A stretch of 64,000 nt of DNA, taken from Oscillospiraceae bacterium. Its GTDB lineage: Bacteria > Bacillota > Clostridia > Oscillospirales > Oscillospiraceae. Location: positions 1 to 64,000 of the forward strand of contig SVLS01000005.1 in the NCBI GenBank assembly GCA_015067835.1. Direction: 5' to 3'. The notes below the pieces were generated by a model. The model was not told the origin of the DNA. It saw only the letters and a program-made list of their open reading frames with translations, and ran no database searches. Below, one piece after another: positions 56,229 through 64,000 of this stretch (positions within the stretch are counted from its first letter, which is position 1; each line of letters begins with the position of its first letter). Made by a program: the position numbers and the translations under genes.

Positions 56229-58496
56229 ATGTTATCGAAAAGCTTTGTATCTGCGTCTTTAGAAAAAACAACCTGGGAAAAGGCGGTTCCTGCACCGTAT
56301 CTTCGGCGGAATTTCTGCCTGGATACGCTGCCTCAGCGCGCAGTGTTATCTGTTTGCGGTCTGGGCTTTTATGAGCTGTATATCAACGGCTTGCGCCTTA
56401 CTGCGGGACATCTTTCTCCCTATGTTTCCAATCCGGATCAAATTATGATTTATGACCGTTATGATATTGCGCCTTATTTGAAAACCGGGGTAAATACGGT
56501 TGCTTTCCTGTTGGGAAACGGTTTCCAAAACGGTTTTGATGGGGAAATCTGGAGCTTTGATCAGGCAGCATTTTGTTCTGCGCCGAAGCTGGCGTTCTAT
56601 ATGGAGCTTGAAACAGATGGCGTGAAAAGCTGTTTTGAAGCGGATGAAAACCTTTCGTGCCATCCGTCTCCGATCTGCCGTGACGGTTTGCGCGCAGGAG
56701 AAAAATATGATGCCAGACTGGAAATTCCGGGCTGGAATTTACCGGATTGCGATCTTACGGGCTGGACACCGGCGATCACCGTGCCGGCTGATAAAGGGGA
56801 AGCGGTTTATTCTTGCTGTAAGCCCATTGTTTCCACAAGAGAGATTAAGCCGGTTTCCATCACCAGAGAAGGCGATGCCTATATTTATGACTTCGGTGAA
56901 AACAATACCGGTCTGACCAGGCTGAATATCTGTGGCACGCCCGGTCAGCATATTGTGATTGATCACGGTGAGTGGATTGAAAACGGTATATTCACCCAGC
57001 GAAATTTGTACTTTGACGGCGCAATTATGGGATTTCCTTCTCCGGAGAATCCCAAGTACATTCAGCGGACGGAATACATCTGCCGCGGAGATGGCGTCGA
57101 AACCCATATTCCTACCTTTACTTACTACGGCTTCCGCTATGCCAAGGTTACGGGCATAACAGAAGAGCAGGCAACTCCGGAGCTGCTGACCTTTGTAGTG
57201 ATGAGCACAAAGCTTGAAAGCCGGGGAGATTTCTCCTGCTCAGACGAAACACTAAATGCGTTGCAGGAGATGACCCGTCGGGCCACGATTTCGAATTTCC
57301 TGCATTTTCCCAATGACTGCCCCCACCGGGAGAAAAACGGCTGGACAGCAGATGCCGCATTAAGCGCGGAGCAAACAATGCTCAATTTTGACCCTGAAGA
57401 TAACTACCTGATGTGGGAGATGTGTATTTGCCGTGCAATGGACGAGCGAGGTGCAGTTCCCCGGATTATTCCCACAGGCGGCTGGGGCTATACAGCCCAT
57501 AACGGACCGGCCTGGGATTCCGTCTTGGTGTATTTGCCCTATGTTTGTGCAGTGCTGCGGGATGACTTAAGATGCGCAAGAGAAGCAGCATCTTCTATGA
57601 TGCGCTACTTCACCTATCTGGAAACCAGAATGGATGAAGATGGCTTGCTGGCGATCGGTCTAGGCGACTGGTGTGCACCGAAAAAGGAATATATGCCGTC
57701 TTTGCGTTATACAGACAGCGTGTATGCGATGGATATGGCGAATAAAGCGGCGTATCTGTTCCGCCGGCTTCAGCAGCCGGAGAATGCAGCGTATTGCGAC
57801 GGCTTTGCAGCGCGTATGAGAGCTTCTATCCGCGCACATCTGCTGACAGATAAGGCTCACACAATCTTTGATAACGGATCCCAAAGTGCACAGGCGATGG
57901 CAATTTACTATGGCCTTTGCGATAATCAGGCGGAGAAGGAAGCGGCTTTTGCAGAGCTTTTGTCTCAAATTGCGCTTCATAAGGAGCATATGAGCACAGG
58001 TGTGTTGGGCGGAAGAGTGATTTTTCGCGTGCTTTGTGACTTCGGCTACCAGGATCTTGCAGTGAAAATGATTACACGGCCGGATCCGCCGTCCTATGGG
58101 TATATGGTTCAGGCCGGACATACCACGCTGTGCGAGGATATTGTGCCGAAATGCTCTTCTTTCAACCATCATTTCTGGGGGGATATTTCAGCGCTGATGA
58201 TTTCATATATCGCGGGAATTCGCATCAATCCTACTTTTGCCGGTGCGGATACCGTCGCCATTTCACCGGTATTTCCCACTGGGCTTCGCTATGCGCAGGC
58301 CTACCACGAAACAGTAAAAGGCAGAATTGAGGTCAGATGGGAGCGGTGCAGCGAGAAAATTATGCTGAAGCTGACCATCCCGGAGGGTGTCCGGGGTGAC
58401 ATCATTCCGCCTGCCGGATATACCGTGGACGGAGAAACAACAAAAGAAGCAAAGAGCGGATGCTATTACTTTGCGAGAAAGGATGCGTGTGTATAA
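56229..58496 (+). CDS. Alpha-L-rhamnosidase (GH78)-like glycoside hydrolase
   Basis: YELYINGLRLTAGHLSPYVSNPDQ; TFTYYGFRYAKVTG; HFPNDCPHREKNGWTADAALSAE; CGLGDWCAPK-type motifs. Confidence 0.87.
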   Translation: MLSKSFVSASLEKTTWEKAVPAPYLRRNFCLDTLPQRAVLSVCGLGFYELYINGLRLTAGHLSPYVSNPDQIMIYDRYDIAPYLKTGVNTVAFLLGNGFQNGFDGEIWSFDQAAFCSAPKLAFYMELETDGVKSCFEADENLSCHPSPICRDGLRAGEKYDARLEIPGWNLPDCDLTGWTPAITVPADKGEAVYSCCKPIVSTREIKPVSITREGDAYIYDFGENNTGLTRLNICGTPGQHIVIDHGEWIENGIFTQRNLYFDGAIMGFPSPENPKYIQRTEYICRGDGVETHIPTFTYYGFRYAKVTGITEEQATPELLTFVVMSTKLESRGDFSCSDETLNALQEMTRRATISNFLHFPNDCPHREKNGWTADAALSAEQTMLNFDPEDNYLMWEMCICRAMDERGAVPRIIPTGGWGYTAHNGPAWDSVLVYLPYVCAVLRDDLRCAREAASSMMRYFTYLETRMDEDGLLAIGLGDWCAPKKEYMPSLRYTDSVYAMDMANKAAYLFRRLQQPENAAYCDGFAARMRASIRAHLLTDKAHTIFDNGSQSAQAMAIYYGLCDNQAEKEAAFAELLSQIALHKEHMSTGVLGGRVIFRVLCDFGYQDLAVKMITRPDPPSYGYMVQAGHTTLCEDIVPKCSSFNHHFWGDISALMISYIAGIRINPTFAGADTVAISPVFPTGLRYAQAYHETVKGRIEVRWERCSEKIMLKLTIPEGVRGDIIPPAGYTVDGETTKEAKSGCYYFARKDACV

Positions 58497-59308
58497 TGAA
58501 GCGGTTTCTTGTTATGACAGATATTGAAGGGGTTACGGGCGTAACAACCTTCCCCCAGGCAGAAAACAGCCAGTTTGGCAGAGATATGCTGATGAACGAC
58601 CTGCTTGCAGTTTTGGAGGGTATTCAAAAAGCAGGAGCCTCTGCGGTGGTTTACGATATGCATACCGATGGAAGAAATGTGAATATCGCAATGATTGATT
58701 ACCCGGTTGTAATGGGCAAGCCGATTTTGCCTACAAAATATCGCGGTGTTGGCGGAGATTTTGACGGTTTGTTCCTGCTGGGACTGCACACCATGCAGCA
58801 TACCGGCGCACTTTTGGCGCACAGCTACCTGCGGGAGTATGATGCCATTTATCTGAATGGCCGGCTGGTGGGAGAAATCGGAATCGAAGCAGCGCTGGCT
58901 GCAGAGCAGGGGATTCCGCTGAAGTTTATTTCTGGAGACGACCGGGGCTGCGAGGAAGCAGCAGCGCTGATCCCCAATGTGGTGACCTGCCCGGTTAAAT
59001 ATTCCTTGGGCGATGATGTGGCAATGTGCCTGCCACCGGTGCGGACGAAAAAGCTGCTGTCGGCGAAGGCTGAAGAAGCGGTATTGGCGGATGTTCGGCC
59101 GTTGGAGATTTCCGGACCCTACGAAGTCAAGATTGTATTCTCTGATTGCAAATATTTGAGAAATATGCGGAAATTACATCCTGAAATTTTTGTGAATGAA
59201 AATACCGTTGTGATGCGGGGCGAAAACCTTTTGGAAACCTGGTCCCAGTATCTTGTGTATGAAAAGGAAATGGTGCAGTACAATGAAGAATGCGATTCTG
59301 GGTGTTAA
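58496..59308 (+). CDS. M55 family metallopeptidase (D-aminopeptidase DppA-like)
   Basis: MTDIEGVTGV; HSYLREYDAIYLNGRLVGEIGIEAALA; ISGDDRGCEEA. Confidence 0.88.
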   Translation: MKRFLVMTDIEGVTGVTTFPQAENSQFGRDMLMNDLLAVLEGIQKAGASAVVYDMHTDGRNVNIAMIDYPVVMGKPILPTKYRGVGGDFDGLFLLGLHTMQHTGALLAHSYLREYDAIYLNGRLVGEIGIEAALAAEQGIPLKFISGDDRGCEEAAALIPNVVTCPVKYSLGDDVAMCLPPVRTKKLLSAKAEEAVLADVRPLEISGPYEVKIVFSDCKYLRNMRKLHPEIFVNENTVVMRGENLLETWSQYLVYEKEMVQYNEECDSGC

Positions 59309-60158
59309 TCACCAATTTTTGTTTCCCCGGGCGATCGAGGATGCTCCCACACATACGAAGACGTTGTGTGAGGCAGCCGCTTATGATAATATTCAGGCTT
59401 TGGACTGCTGGCTGTGGCGGGGTCAGAGAGCGGAGGAGGAAAAGAGAATTCTCCTGGATTCCGGCAAGGTAATCAATTATAACATCGGTGACCGTTTTGG
59501 TGAAACACCGCTCTTTCCGGTATCGCCGGACGCAGCAGAGCAAACACGCGCCTATGACACGCTGATGCGGGAAATTGAATATGCTCTGGCGGTGAATTCC
59601 AAGAAAATCGTTTTTGCCAGCGGACCGGACTATCCCCAGGACAGAAGCGGGGCTTTTCAGCGGCTGGGCGAGCTGGTCCTTAAGATTAGCAAGCAGCTGC
59701 CGTCGGATGTGATGCTGGCGCTGGAACCCACGGATCGGGATATAGATAAATACTTCCTGCTTGGCCCGTTGAGTGAAACGGTTTCCTTTGTGGAAACGCT
59801 TAAGGAACAAGGTGTCAATATCGGAATTTTGCTGGATATGTGCCATATTCCCATCGTTCACGAAACGCTGGATTCCGCATTGGAGAAAGCAAAGGAGCAG
59901 CTGGTACATATTCACCTGGGTAATTGCCTGATCAGCAATCCCAACAGTCCGTTTTACGGAGATAAGCACATCCCGTGGGACTATCCTGAAGGAGAGTACA
60001 GCAGCGAACACGGGACATATTTCCTGAAGCAGTTGGAAAAAATTGGATATTTCAAACCCGGCGCAACGGTGTCCTTTGAAATGCGCCCCATTGAAGGCCT
60101 GACAGCAAAGGAAAGCCTTGACCGTTTCGTAGAAGTCTTCCAAAAGGCAAGTATCTAG
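59283..60158 (+). CDS. Sugar phosphate isomerase/epimerase (TIM barrel, AP-endonuclease 2 family)
   Basis: LALEPTDRDIDKYFLLGPL; GILLDMCHIPIVHE; VHIHLGNCL. Confidence 0.8.
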   Translation: MKNAILGVNHQFLFPRAIEDAPTHTKTLCEAAAYDNIQALDCWLWRGQRAEEEKRILLDSGKVINYNIGDRFGETPLFPVSPDAAEQTRAYDTLMREIEYALAVNSKKIVFASGPDYPQDRSGAFQRLGELVLKISKQLPSDVMLALEPTDRDIDKYFLLGPLSETVSFVETLKEQGVNIGILLDMCHIPIVHETLDSALEKAKEQLVHIHLGNCLISNPNSPFYGDKHIPWDYPEGEYSSEHGTYFLKQLEKIGYFKPGATVSFEMRPIEGLTAKESLDRFVEVFQKASI

Positions 60159-60170
60159 GAGGTATCGATT

Positions 60171-61631
60171 ATGAACATTACGATTACACCGAAAAGAGCA
60201 AAGGAATACGATGTTGTGGTATGCGGCGGCGGCACAGCTGGTGTTGCGGCAGCACTTGCAGCAGCCAGACAGGGCGTATCCGTTTTGATTTTAGAGCGTT
60301 CTTTCTTCATCGGCGGTATGCTGACGGAAGGAAATGCAGGTATTACCAAATTTACAGAGCATTTTAAAGATGCGGTCGAATACAAGAAAAAAGTTATTGA
60401 TGTTCTGGCAACAGACCCCAAAAAGGTTCAGGTGGTAGGCGGCATTGCTCACGAGTTGTGTATGAAGCTGATCAACGCAGGGGAAGCAACCGGCACAAAC
60501 GGAGATTGCGGCAGCTATATCTTTACCAACCGCTATGCGGCTCAAATCGCAATCTTGGATATGCTGGAGGAAGCGAAGGTAGATGTCCTGTATGATACAC
60601 GGGTTTGCTGTGTACAGAAGGATGGAGATGTACTGAAAAGTGTGATCGCAGTCAACAAGGATGGCTTTGTGGAGTTTCCTGCCAAGTGTTTCATTGATAC
60701 TACCGGTGATGCAGATGTGGCCACACTGTCCGGAGCAGAGGTTGCCGTAGGTGCAGGCCCGACAGATATTGCAGAGGGCGGCGATTTGACAGCCGGACAT
60801 ATGCAGCCGATGGGCGTGATGTATCGGGTTGCCAATGTGGATTATGAAACATTGTTTGCCTACCTGGATGAGAATCCGGAGGCATATTTCCCCCAAATTC
60901 TTGCAATGATGTCTTATGAGGATGCAAAAGATAGCTACAAGAAGGGCGATATGGTTGTTCTGGGGCTGAGAATGAAGAATGTAGACCCCAAAACCGCAGA
61001 AAAAGAACCGATCGTTGATGTGCAGGTCTATATTACGCCGACAAAAAGTGAGGCAATTTTGCTGTGCTGCGGAAGCTCGGATAATTTCTATGAGGGCAAT
61101 GGCGTGGATGCAGCAACCTTAACGCAGGCGCAGAACCATATCCTGCGGGGAACACAGGCATCCACTGATGCGATTCGCAAAAGCTTCCCCGGCTTTGATA
61201 AGGCAATCATCAGCCATGTTCCGATTGTTGGCGTGCGGGAATCCCGCCGCATTATCGGTGACTATGTGATGAGCATTACAGATGTGCTTTCCGGTAAGAA
61301 TTTTGACGATTCCATTGCCTGTGGTGGCCATCCTGTTGATACAGACGGTGTTCCGGATGAAGTTCGGGAAGCGGCAATGCAGCATTGGCGCTGCCATATA
61401 CCCTACCGCGTCCTGCTGCCGAAGAATGTCAGCCAGTTGCTGGTTGCCGGTCGGTGCGTCAGCGCCACCAGATTGGCCTGTGGTACGCTCCGTACAACCG
61501 CAACCTGTATGGCAATGGGCGAGGCGGCCGGTGTGGCTGCAGCAATGGCGGTAAAGGCGTGTACAGCGCCCAGCGCAATTGATGTGCAGCAGCTGCGAAA
61601 GATCCTGCTTGATAACGGCGCAATTTTCTAA
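60171..61631 (+). CDS. FAD-dependent oxidoreductase (FAD_oxidored family)
   Basis: YDVVVCGGGTAGVAAALAAARQGVSVLILERSFFIGGMLT; C-terminal GRCVSATRLACGTLRTTATCMAMGEAAG. Confidence 0.88.
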   Translation: MNITITPKRAKEYDVVVCGGGTAGVAAALAAARQGVSVLILERSFFIGGMLTEGNAGITKFTEHFKDAVEYKKKVIDVLATDPKKVQVVGGIAHELCMKLINAGEATGTNGDCGSYIFTNRYAAQIAILDMLEEAKVDVLYDTRVCCVQKDGDVLKSVIAVNKDGFVEFPAKCFIDTTGDADVATLSGAEVAVGAGPTDIAEGGDLTAGHMQPMGVMYRVANVDYETLFAYLDENPEAYFPQILAMMSYEDAKDSYKKGDMVVLGLRMKNVDPKTAEKEPIVDVQVYITPTKSEAILLCCGSSDNFYEGNGVDAATLTQAQNHILRGTQASTDAIRKSFPGFDKAIISHVPIVGVRESRRIIGDYVMSITDVLSGKNFDDSIACGGHPVDTDGVPDEVREAAMQHWRCHIPYRVLLPKNVSQLLVAGRCVSATRLACGTLRTTATCMAMGEAAGVAAAMAVKACTAPSAIDVQQLRKILLDNGAIF

Positions 61632-61745
61632 TGGATTGCCGAGAAGGTGTATTGGAAAAATGTTCCAAAACTGCAAATATTTATAGACTTTAGCGGAAAA
61701 ACATTGTATTATTAATATATCATCAACATAGATAGGTGGTGCGAT

Positions 61746-64000
61746 ATGAAAAAGTTACTGAAGAGATATGTTGCGATGCTTCTGTTCGCGGTTATGATTT
61801 TTGGCATTCTGCCGATCCAGCCGGGTACAGTATTTGCGGCCAATGAGGTTACGCCGACTGAGGCCACAAGCAATTTGATGACAGAGGCGGAACACAATTA
61901 TAATTTCCAGGTTCCCCTGAGCAGTGATCCAACAAAACCCATGGGCTGGACAGAGTTCTATAAGCGCAACTGGTCCTCCTATGAAATCGTGCAAAGAGCA
62001 AGCGGTGATGCTGCTCTGAAATACACGGTTACCAATGAAGGCTTGCTCAGCGGTGCGACCGGCACCAACGGAATCAATGCCATTTACAGCGAACCCATCA
62101 GTGTGGAGAGCTATGTTGGCCAGAGTCTGATGGTGAATGCAGATGCAAAGATTGTAAGCGGCACACCGGGCCTGCAGGTTTTCCTGTGCTTCTTCACCAA
62201 TACGGACAAGCCTGCTGCCATCGCCAGCAGTGGCGTATCCATTGTGGGCTCCTTCAATTTGGGAAAAATGGCCACAAAGGAATGGTCTACCGTTAGCTCC
62301 TCTCAGGTCAATGTAGGCAGAACGGTTGCTGTGCCTGAGGGTGCAAAGTATGCCCGTATTTTCCTGTATTTCTCCTGCAAGAGCGTTGGCGAGATCTGTG
62401 TCGACAATGTGGTCGTGAAAAATGTTTGTGCTGATGACACACATACCTATAACGAAGGAAATGTCAGCACAGCCATTTATAAGGACGATGTTTGCGAGAC
62501 CAGATATTACAAACGCTGCGACAAATGTGACTATCTTCCTTACCTGACTCAGGTAGGCGTTGACGGCGCAACTGTGGTCGGCAAATTTAAGCATTCGCTG
62601 ACCGCTGTGCCCCATAAGGCCGCCACGGAAACCGAAACCGGCAATGTTGCATATTGGACTTGCGGCGGCTGCGGCAAGTGGTTTGCAGATGCTGATGCAA
62701 CCGTGGTGATCGAGGATCATAACGATGTCATTATTGGCAAGCGTTATAAAAACCTGATGGAGGATGCAGATCCCTCCTTTGAAAATACAGAGGTTGGACA
62801 GGATCCGGCAAGCTGGACGCAATTTTCTGATACCAAGAATTTCTTTGAAGTATCCGATGCCTATGCCAGCACCGGAAGCAAGTCTCTGAAGCTGTTTACA
62901 GATGAAACATCCCGGATTCCTACCGGTATTTACGGACCGGTTATTTCCATTGCAGATATGGAAGCCGTATCCCTGATCGTAGATACTTATGGTGATTCTA
63001 CCGTGTCTGTTTATTTGTACTTCTATGATGCAGCGATGCAGCAGCTGTCCCTGGGCGAGGGTGTACGTGACTGGTTTGAGATCGTACCTCGGGACAAGTG
63101 GCAAACCTTTTACAGAAAATATACTGTGCCTGAGGGCGCACGGTATTTGCAGGTTCTTTTCTATAAGACCAACAGAGTCCACGGTTCCGTCTATTTTGAC
63201 GATTTGATCATCAAGGAGTTTGAGAAGTCAGATGAGCCGGAGAAGGCTGCCCAGCTGATTGATTCCTTTGAAGAAGGTTCTGCACCTGACGGTTTGCCCT
63301 GGGGCTGGACAACTGTCACAGAAGCCAGTAAGAACACAGCGGATATGAAATATTTTGAAATTGTGGATTTGACTTCTGAGGACAAGCCTGCCGGTGCGCC
63401 TGAGGCACTTAACGGCACCCACGCTTTGAAATTCACCCAGGTTGCTGAGGACGGACTGGTCAGAGGTATTTTCTCTCCCTACATTGATGTATCTGCGATG
63501 CAGGCCGTGCTGGCGAGTGTGGACATCATGGGACCCAGCTCTCTGCAAATCTACATTATGTTCTATGATGAGGACTATAATTGCCCGCAAAATACGGATT
63601 GGCGTCCTTGGACGATTGACGAATCCTTCGATGAATGGGGCCAGATGAATTTTGAGGTGGCAGTTCCGCAAGGCGCAAAATATGCCCAGCTATGTCTGTA
63701 TAAGGCAAGCAGATCCTATTACGACGGTGTCATATATATTGACAGAATTGTCCTGAAGGAAACCAAGCTGATGGACAGCAGCCAGGTTTTGCCGGAGATT
63801 CCGGAGTATGTGGATTACGAGTGGACGATTCTGGAGACGGAGCATCCCAGACTTTACTTTAACGCAGAGGAGCTGCGCCGGATCAAGAGAACGACGACCA
63901 ATGATACGCTGAACTCCATGGGCTACACCGGTTCTTCTGCCTATGCAGAGCTGCTTGCAGAAGCAGATGGCTATCTTGCAGAAACATCCTTTATAAAGCA
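61746..64000 (+). CDS. Secreted multidomain heparinase II/III-like protein (truncated by the window edge)
   Basis: Signal peptide MKKLLKRYVAMLLFAVMIFGILPIQPGTVFA; three related beta-sandwich repeats; ETEHPRLYFNAEELRRIKR near the end; frame open to 64000 and absent from the supplied ORF track. Confidence 0.72.
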   Translation, partial: MKKLLKRYVAMLLFAVMIFGILPIQPGTVFAANEVTPTEATSNLMTEAEHNYNFQVPLSSDPTKPMGWTEFYKRNWSSYEIVQRASGDAALKYTVTNEGLLSGATGTNGINAIYSEPISVESYVGQSLMVNADAKIVSGTPGLQVFLCFFTNTDKPAAIASSGVSIVGSFNLGKMATKEWSTVSSSQVNVGRTVAVPEGAKYARIFLYFSCKSVGEICVDNVVVKNVCADDTHTYNEGNVSTAIYKDDVCETRYYKRCDKCDYLPYLTQVGVDGATVVGKFKHSLTAVPHKAATETETGNVAYWTCGGCGKWFADADATVVIEDHNDVIIGKRYKNLMEDADPSFENTEVGQDPASWTQFSDTKNFFEVSDAYASTGSKSLKLFTDETSRIPTGIYGPVISIADMEAVSLIVDTYGDSTVSVYLYFYDAAMQQLSLGEGVRDWFEIVPRDKWQTFYRKYTVPEGARYLQVLFYKTNRVHGSVYFDDLIIKEFEKSDEPEKAAQLIDSFEEGSAPDGLPWGWTTVTEASKNTADMKYFEIVDLTSEDKPAGAPEALNGTHALKFTQVAEDGLVRGIFSPYIDVSAMQAVLASVDIMGPSSLQIYIMFYDEDYNCPQNTDWRPWTIDESFDEWGQMNFEVAVPQGAKYAQLCLYKASRSYYDGVIYIDRIVLKETKLMDSSQVLPEIPEYVDYEWTILETEHPRLYFNAEELRRIKRTTTNDTLNSMGYTGSSAYAELLAEADGYLAETSFIK

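Overview
The window is a gene-dense chromosomal segment of about 64 kb, most like an anaerobic Clostridia/Oscillospirales-type gut bacterium (inferred from gene content). No prophage, transposase or CRISPR array was seen. From left to right: a tRNA-Asp with a partial 3'-end duplicate; a divergent PAP2 protein; an SdpI-like membrane protein; an AraC-controlled lacto-/galacto-N-biose uptake and phosphorolysis operon (ABC transporter, GH112 phosphorylase, NahK-like kinase); a cobalamin riboswitch with a DUF4430 protein and an ECF S component; J-domain and DUF5685 proteins; a BrkB-family protein; a Ca-type P-ATPase; gdhA; a citrate-to-2-oxoglutarate operon (HMGL-like/Re-citrate-synthase-like protein, GntR, aconitase, isocitrate dehydrogenase); GNAT and an acidic heptad-repeat protein; aldo/keto reductase; greA-lysS; a small gene flanked by a duplicated lysS 3' end plus terminator; an AraC-linked operon with PIG-L deacetylase, atypical NagB-like isomerase, Gfo/Idh, cupin and a polyol-phosphate dehydrogenase; an aldolase; a complete rnfCDGEAB operon; a UDP-FucNAc surface-polysaccharide cluster (capE, capF, capG, TagF-like, TarI/IspD-like, SDR, Wzy, Wzx); an M20 amidohydrolase; and an AraC-linked operon of GH78-like glycosidase, M55 peptidase, TIM-barrel isomerase, FAD oxidoreductase and a truncated secreted heparinase-like protein. 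The most interesting items are the NagB-like protein with a changed catalytic motif, the duplicated lysS 3' end, the B12-riboswitch DUF4430/ECF pair, the Re-citrate-synthase-like operon with its putative operator, and the terminal GH78/M55/FAD locus. All functional calls come from reading motifs and remembered family resemblance; no database search was run.
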